DNA from: Theristus sp. LFF4_11
Lineage: Eukaryota > Nematoda > Chromadorea > Monhysterida > Xyalidae
Assembly: GCA_030248135.1 (NCBI GenBank)
Contig: JASANC010002713.1
Location: 20,047 to 84,046, forward strand
Direction: 5' to 3'
DNA: 64,000 bases
Below the pieces are notes generated by a model. The model made no database searches, had not been told where the DNA came from, and saw nothing but the letters and a program-made list of their open reading frames with translations. Each line of letters begins with the position of its first letter. Position 1 is the stretch's first letter. Shown piece after piece: positions 59,811 through 64,000 of this stretch. Both the position numbers and the translations under genes were made by a program.

Positions 59811-62137
59811 GACCTACAATGGAAACACCTTCAGCACGTCGAATGCTAGATTTACGTTGGAAAATAGCCATTGTTGTTGCATCGAAAAATGTTTTTCATG
59901 AATTGTTTTTGTCTGGAGTGTTTTGTCTGTACACTGTTGGACTATTTTTGTGTTTCAGTTGGTTCCACAATGGTACACACATTCTTACATGGTCAGAAAT
60001 ATTTGCTTTTATCTTGTTTGTAGGCTGGTTATTTTGTGAACACAAATTTGCCATGTGTTTGTCTCAATGTTTTACGTTTTTCATGTCATTTTGGTATTAT
60101 TTGACTTGTTGAGTTTGTGGTGTGTATTTTTTGCTAATTTATTCTCAGAAGTACTAAACTTGTTGTCATAAAAGCTTTCTTGTTTATACAATACACTTTG
60201 TTCGCTTCAATTAGTTCTTGTCTGGATTGCGACTGAAAAAAATCCTAAAAATACAAACTCGAAATGCAGGGTTTTCAAACAGTTTGTACTTTTATAAAAA
60301 AATGCTGTTATGTTGTTTTTTGTAAAAACACATTTCCGACGTTAAAGTTCCAAGTTTTTGAATTGTGAAGAATGATTATTATTTTGCGATAGATATTAGC
60401 TGTGCACTTGCTAACCAGAAAACCGTGGACTCCAACGAATTTGATTTGCTCGTATTTGCTTACTATCGTTTTTTGTGATTTTAAATTTATTGTTGTCTCA
60501 AGTTGCCATGTTTTGTTTAGTTTACAATATATTATAGAACGAATACTGATTAGATGGACTTTTACGTTTTTTCATTGCTTTATATTGCGTTGACCTTTAA
60601 AACGTCTCACTGAAGAATGCTTTTTCTCAACTGTTCGGTCAGTTTTTTCTCATTTTCGGATGATCAGTTGTAGTGACAGTGTTTCTGTTATGGTTTGGAA
60701 CATCGGGTCATGTTGCTCGGAAGAAAGAGTTAATGGTTGCGTCATTTATGTCTGTGCATGTGTGACCTCTTTGAACCACTGATTACTTACACAAATCATA
60801 CCCGCACAATTCGGACGCGTACACCAAACAAGGACTGTCATTGTTTTCGTCGCTTTCGATTTTCGAATCGGTCACTATTGTGCGTGTGTGCCTTGAACTC
60901 ACTTCTTACCGTATTGTATCTCCCGAAAGTAACAGTGTACATTTTGCCATGATTTTCATGTGATTTCGTTGTCGTCTCTGTTTCTGCGCATTTACACACC
61001 CAACACCCTACACTCTGAACTGAAGGAACGTTTTGTTTAACAGAAACTAGCTCTGTCACAGCCAGCGTTTTTGCTTGCAAATATGTTCTCATGTTTCATT
61101 GAATTATCAAGATTTTCGTTATTCTCTTTTTGAAACTGTCTGTTTAAATTTGATAAATCTTTTCCCGTAAATTAACAATAATAATTTTATGGCTGATTTG
61201 AATGCTTGTTGAAAATGTAACGAATTTTTGTGGTCTGAGTGCAATTCCACCAAAATTAAAGAATTTTTATGGACGAATTTGTTTTGCCTCATTTTTCGCT
61301 CCAAGATTGAGGGCTGGAATGCTTTCTCCAACGTGTTGAACAAGCTAGCCTGCAACAATGTCACATCTTTTATGTCACAATTTTTACCAGTTCCTTTTGT
61401 TGCCACACTGCAAAAAAATTCCACGGAAATTCTACATAGTTTGCTTGTTGTCTGCAGGCTCTAGTTATATTCTGATATATAATCGTATGTGTACCTATAT
61501 TTATTTCGTATAGGCAAAAGAACAAGGGACATACATGTAGAATTAAAGAAAAGGACAAAACGTCCATTGCCGCGGGTTCTAGTTGACTTTTTTTCAGCGA
61601 GCACATTTCAAGCCCCATTTTTTTGATTGTGCATTGTCAGTGTGTATGATTTCAAGTGTTTCGTGTTCTCAATGTTCATGTGCTTCATTGGTCGTTAATT
61701 GTTTTGTTCCATTTGCGTTTTTGTTTGATTCTCGTTCTTCTGTGTTGTCAATCAATAACGTGTTTTGCATCCGAAATAATAAACTACGACAAATAAGACT
61801 GAAACGCCGTGGTGAACGAGATACCGTTAGAGGAACGTTGAAGGCCTGCCACAAGCCATCAGTGTTCAACAAATCACAAACACAACGCCAGTCGCCAACA
61901 CCCACAGCACACTATTGATCGCCGATCGTCACACTTTCTTTATTCGTCAATTTCGTCTCCATGGATGTTTCCAATCAATATGATCGTTACAACATTTCGT
62001 TCGCTTTGTCATGGATTACAGTCTATAAATAATCACGGGCGACACAAATGAACAGCGAGCTCCATAAACAAAGCAACAACAACAATTCACAAGTTTGAAT
62101 GTTCGACAGCATCCAAGAAAAATCGAGACTTTGTATA
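59811..62137. other. 3' flank between convergent genes, no gene seen
   Basis: AT-rich. It probably holds the 3' UTR of the zinc-finger gene. Open frames are short and unsupported. Confidence 0.45.
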
Positions 62138-62309
62138 CAGTATATCTCGCTAATATATGCAACTAGCTGATTGGTTAGTCATGAGCAACTCTCAGCGCTG
62201 ATTGGTTGGTCATGAGCAAATCTCAACGCTGATTGGTTAATCATGAGCAATTCTCAGCGCTGATTGATTGGTCATTACCTAATTTTGCATATATTTTCCA
62301 GATGGACTG
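62138..62309. mobile_element. 172-bp Tc1-type MITE with internal 31-bp repeats
   Basis: Left end CAGTATATCTCGCTAATATA and right end ATATATTTTCCAGATGGACTG are imperfect inverted complements with TA on both sides. Inside, GCTGATTGGTTAGTCATGAG recurs at 62166, 62197, 62228 and 62259, an exact 31-bp period of about 3.6 units. Confidence 0.7.
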
Positions 62310-62903
62310 TATATTCCGGTAAACCTGCGAAAGGATTGTCCATATTCAGAAGGGAAGAGGAAAAAGATGTTTTTATAGTTCTGATAGTCGCATGTCTCAT
62401 TGCATTTAGCATTTGAAAATATCGGTACAGCTTTTAATGGTCACTTCGCAATCAGCCAAATGCGTATCGCGCACACCAGACTTATTATCACCAACTTTGG
62501 TGTCTACCACCATCTTTACTTTTGTGTCCGTTACACATCGTGGCCACTTGAAAGTGAATATCCAAAAAACAGACACAAGAATGTCACTTGCGATGCTACA
62601 CGCATGACAAAACACAGAGCATGCAGAATTCGTTGCTGTGATCACCGATACAGACGGCACAATTCACGCACCGCACCAGACACGATGCGCAGTTCGGTGG
62701 CACTGCAAAAATACGATCCGAGCTAAAACAAGTCAACCAAATTTCAGAAAGTGTTCTGTAGTTCGGCCGGCCCAACAACATGATAGGGATGATATGCATC
62801 GTTCTCATGGACAGTCATGGTTCAGTGTCTCACAAGTGATGTGCCCCCTTAGTTACTGACAATGTTACTGAAGTCTCTAATTCTGATACAAAAAGCCTTC
62901 GAG

Positions 62904-63715
62904 TTACTTGACAACGGTTGTATGGAACTGTTGCAACTGTTGTGCGGTCGCGCACAGGCCTCCCCTCGCTGGCAGTGCCTCGATCGCTGCCTTCAGCCAG
63001 TCGCTCAGGTGCTGAATGTAATAAATGCGTTCACGTATTTTGTGCTTTCCGTGACGTTTCTTTCAGAATTGCTGATTTTGTCTCAATGGTCATGTTGAAA
63101 CTCCTGACGATCTCGTTTCGTTGCCAGGCGACCTGTTTGCTGAGTTTCACGGTTGAGAAGATCACGTCGGCGACGTCGCGGATGCAATGTCGCGACAGAC
63201 AGAAGATGCACGCGTTCAATGCAGCCGCGATCAACGCAGGCCCGTACTGGAACAACTGCGACTCGGCTGCCTGCACACCGGGGTCCTTGATGCCAGCCTG
63301 CACATCAGAACACAACAAGCAACGCATGCGAATGCAGTCAGGCACAGACGCGCTGCGTTTCGCTCGACGCGCACAGCCGTGCGGTGTGCAGGTGAGTCTG
63401 CGGCCACGCATGGGCACGGCGGAGATGCATGCACGCACATGCACCACGTCCCCCCACCCACACCGTCCAACCGGCATGCTGCGCCGACGTGGCCAATTTG
63501 GCAACATACCCGTCGAGCTGTTTTTTTTAATATTTCAACACTAGGTTGGTCTAACATGTCTGGCCTGGTCGATGCTGTCCATGATTTCGATGAAGAATTT
63601 CGTGACCGATTTGATGGCCTCTCCGTGGTCAACAGCGACCGCAGCAATGCCGCACTGCCAGCTGGTGGCCACCACTGAGCACTGGAAGAACGCGCTCGGA
63701 CAGCGCTGCACGCAG
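62904..63715 (-). CDS. transportin-3/importin-13-like receptor, C-terminal exons
   Basis: Three minus-strand exons encode the last 144 residues of an importin-beta-superfamily receptor. In this family such proteins carry SR-rich and other cargo into the nucleus and release it on RanGTP. Exon 63556-63715 starts after TGTTCAG (CVQRCPSAFF, then GIAAVAVDHGEA) and ends CAT|GTTAGA. Exon 63133-63297 starts after GTGCAG (ending in CIFCLSRHCIRDVADVIF). Exon 62904-63011 starts after ATTCAG (HLSDWLKAAIEALP) and ends in TAA. The order matches the C-terminal HEAT repeats of transportin-3, including the DVA(E/D)V and WL motifs at equal spacing. The usual last 20 or so residues appear missing. The donor of the middle exon (CAG|GTCGCC) is weak; ATC|GTCAGG at 63109 is an in-phase alternative adding eight residues. 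The 5' exons lie beyond the window. Confidence 0.75.
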
Positions 63716-63857
63716 CTGAACAGGCAAGACTCGGGGTGCACTCTCGGTTACTGGCTTTGGGCAAATCACGCTTGGCATGTCAGATGAAACCGTTGCAAAA
63801 CAGAAATTAAACCCTTTTCATGGCAATGTAAAAATTTACTAACCCAGATGAAGTATA

Positions 63858-64000
63858 ATTATCTAAAAATGCGGGAGACGCATATAAAAGGAGGAATATG
63901 ACCTTGTGTTAGCAGTGAAAGACTTGGCTCGACAACGCTTTTCAAGTCTCTGATGTGGTACACACGGATACAAGTACATAAGAGTTATATTTTTGCGCCG
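63858..64000 (+). repeat. third copy of the 143-bp terminal repeat
   Basis: Same sequence as the arms of 18004-19042 (ATTATCTAAAAATGCGGGAG to GCGCCG) with about three substitutions. It lies in an intron or flank of the transportin-like gene and ends exactly at the window edge, so a complete element may continue to the right. Confidence 0.75.

Noticed and set aside
63187..63678. Plus-strand frame opposite the transportin-like exons
   Set aside because: The minus strand matches a known receptor family with consistent splice sites.

Overview
The window is animal nuclear DNA from an invertebrate. The evidence is spliced genes with GT-AG introns, AT-rich introns and spacers against GC-rich exons, metazoan protein families (a multi-finger C2H2 factor and an importin-beta-type receptor), and a dense load of small DNA transposons. 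A nematode-like genome is plausible, but nothing seen here fixes the phylum.

Layout. (1) 1-1415: the last three visible coding exons and poly(A) signal of a plus-strand gene that enters from the left; its function is not recognised. (2) 3821-4141: a possible small minus-strand membrane protein. (3) 4.8-28.7 kb: a repeat-dominated block holding Tc1/mariner-type MITEs (4824-5586, 6029-6475, 7302-8830, 15332-16126), hAT-type elements with 8-bp target duplications (7358-8088, 9254-10409, 10604-11047, 22548-24357, 28329-28661), a Mutator-like element with a 9-bp duplication (20666-21248), an element with 143-bp inverted termini (18004-19042), a 148-bp tandem array (about 17036-17935) and related tandem repeats. 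Several elements are nested inside one another. (4) 30570-59810: one plus-strand gene of 16 coding exons whose reading phase is consistent across all 15 introns. It encodes a predicted 1,766-residue protein with 13 C2H2 zinc fingers. Its first three introns are 8.9, 3.7 and 9.7 kb; the other twelve are 109 bp or less except introns 4 (114 bp), 8 (117 bp) and 11 (573 bp, carrying a degraded transposon). (5) 62904-63715: the last three exons of a minus-strand transportin-3/importin-13-like nuclear import receptor, convergent with the zinc-finger gene and continuing past the right edge.

The genes show no sign of acting together; this is ordinary eukaryotic gene spacing. The observations most worth checking are the zinc-finger gene's 5' splice sites (+5 G in all 15, but a pyrimidine at +3 in 10), a 1.43-kb near-palindromic element inserted inside a hAT element that itself sits in an older repeat, and a hAT element that appears to have landed in a candidate coding exon.

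All calls come from reading the sequence; no database search was run.
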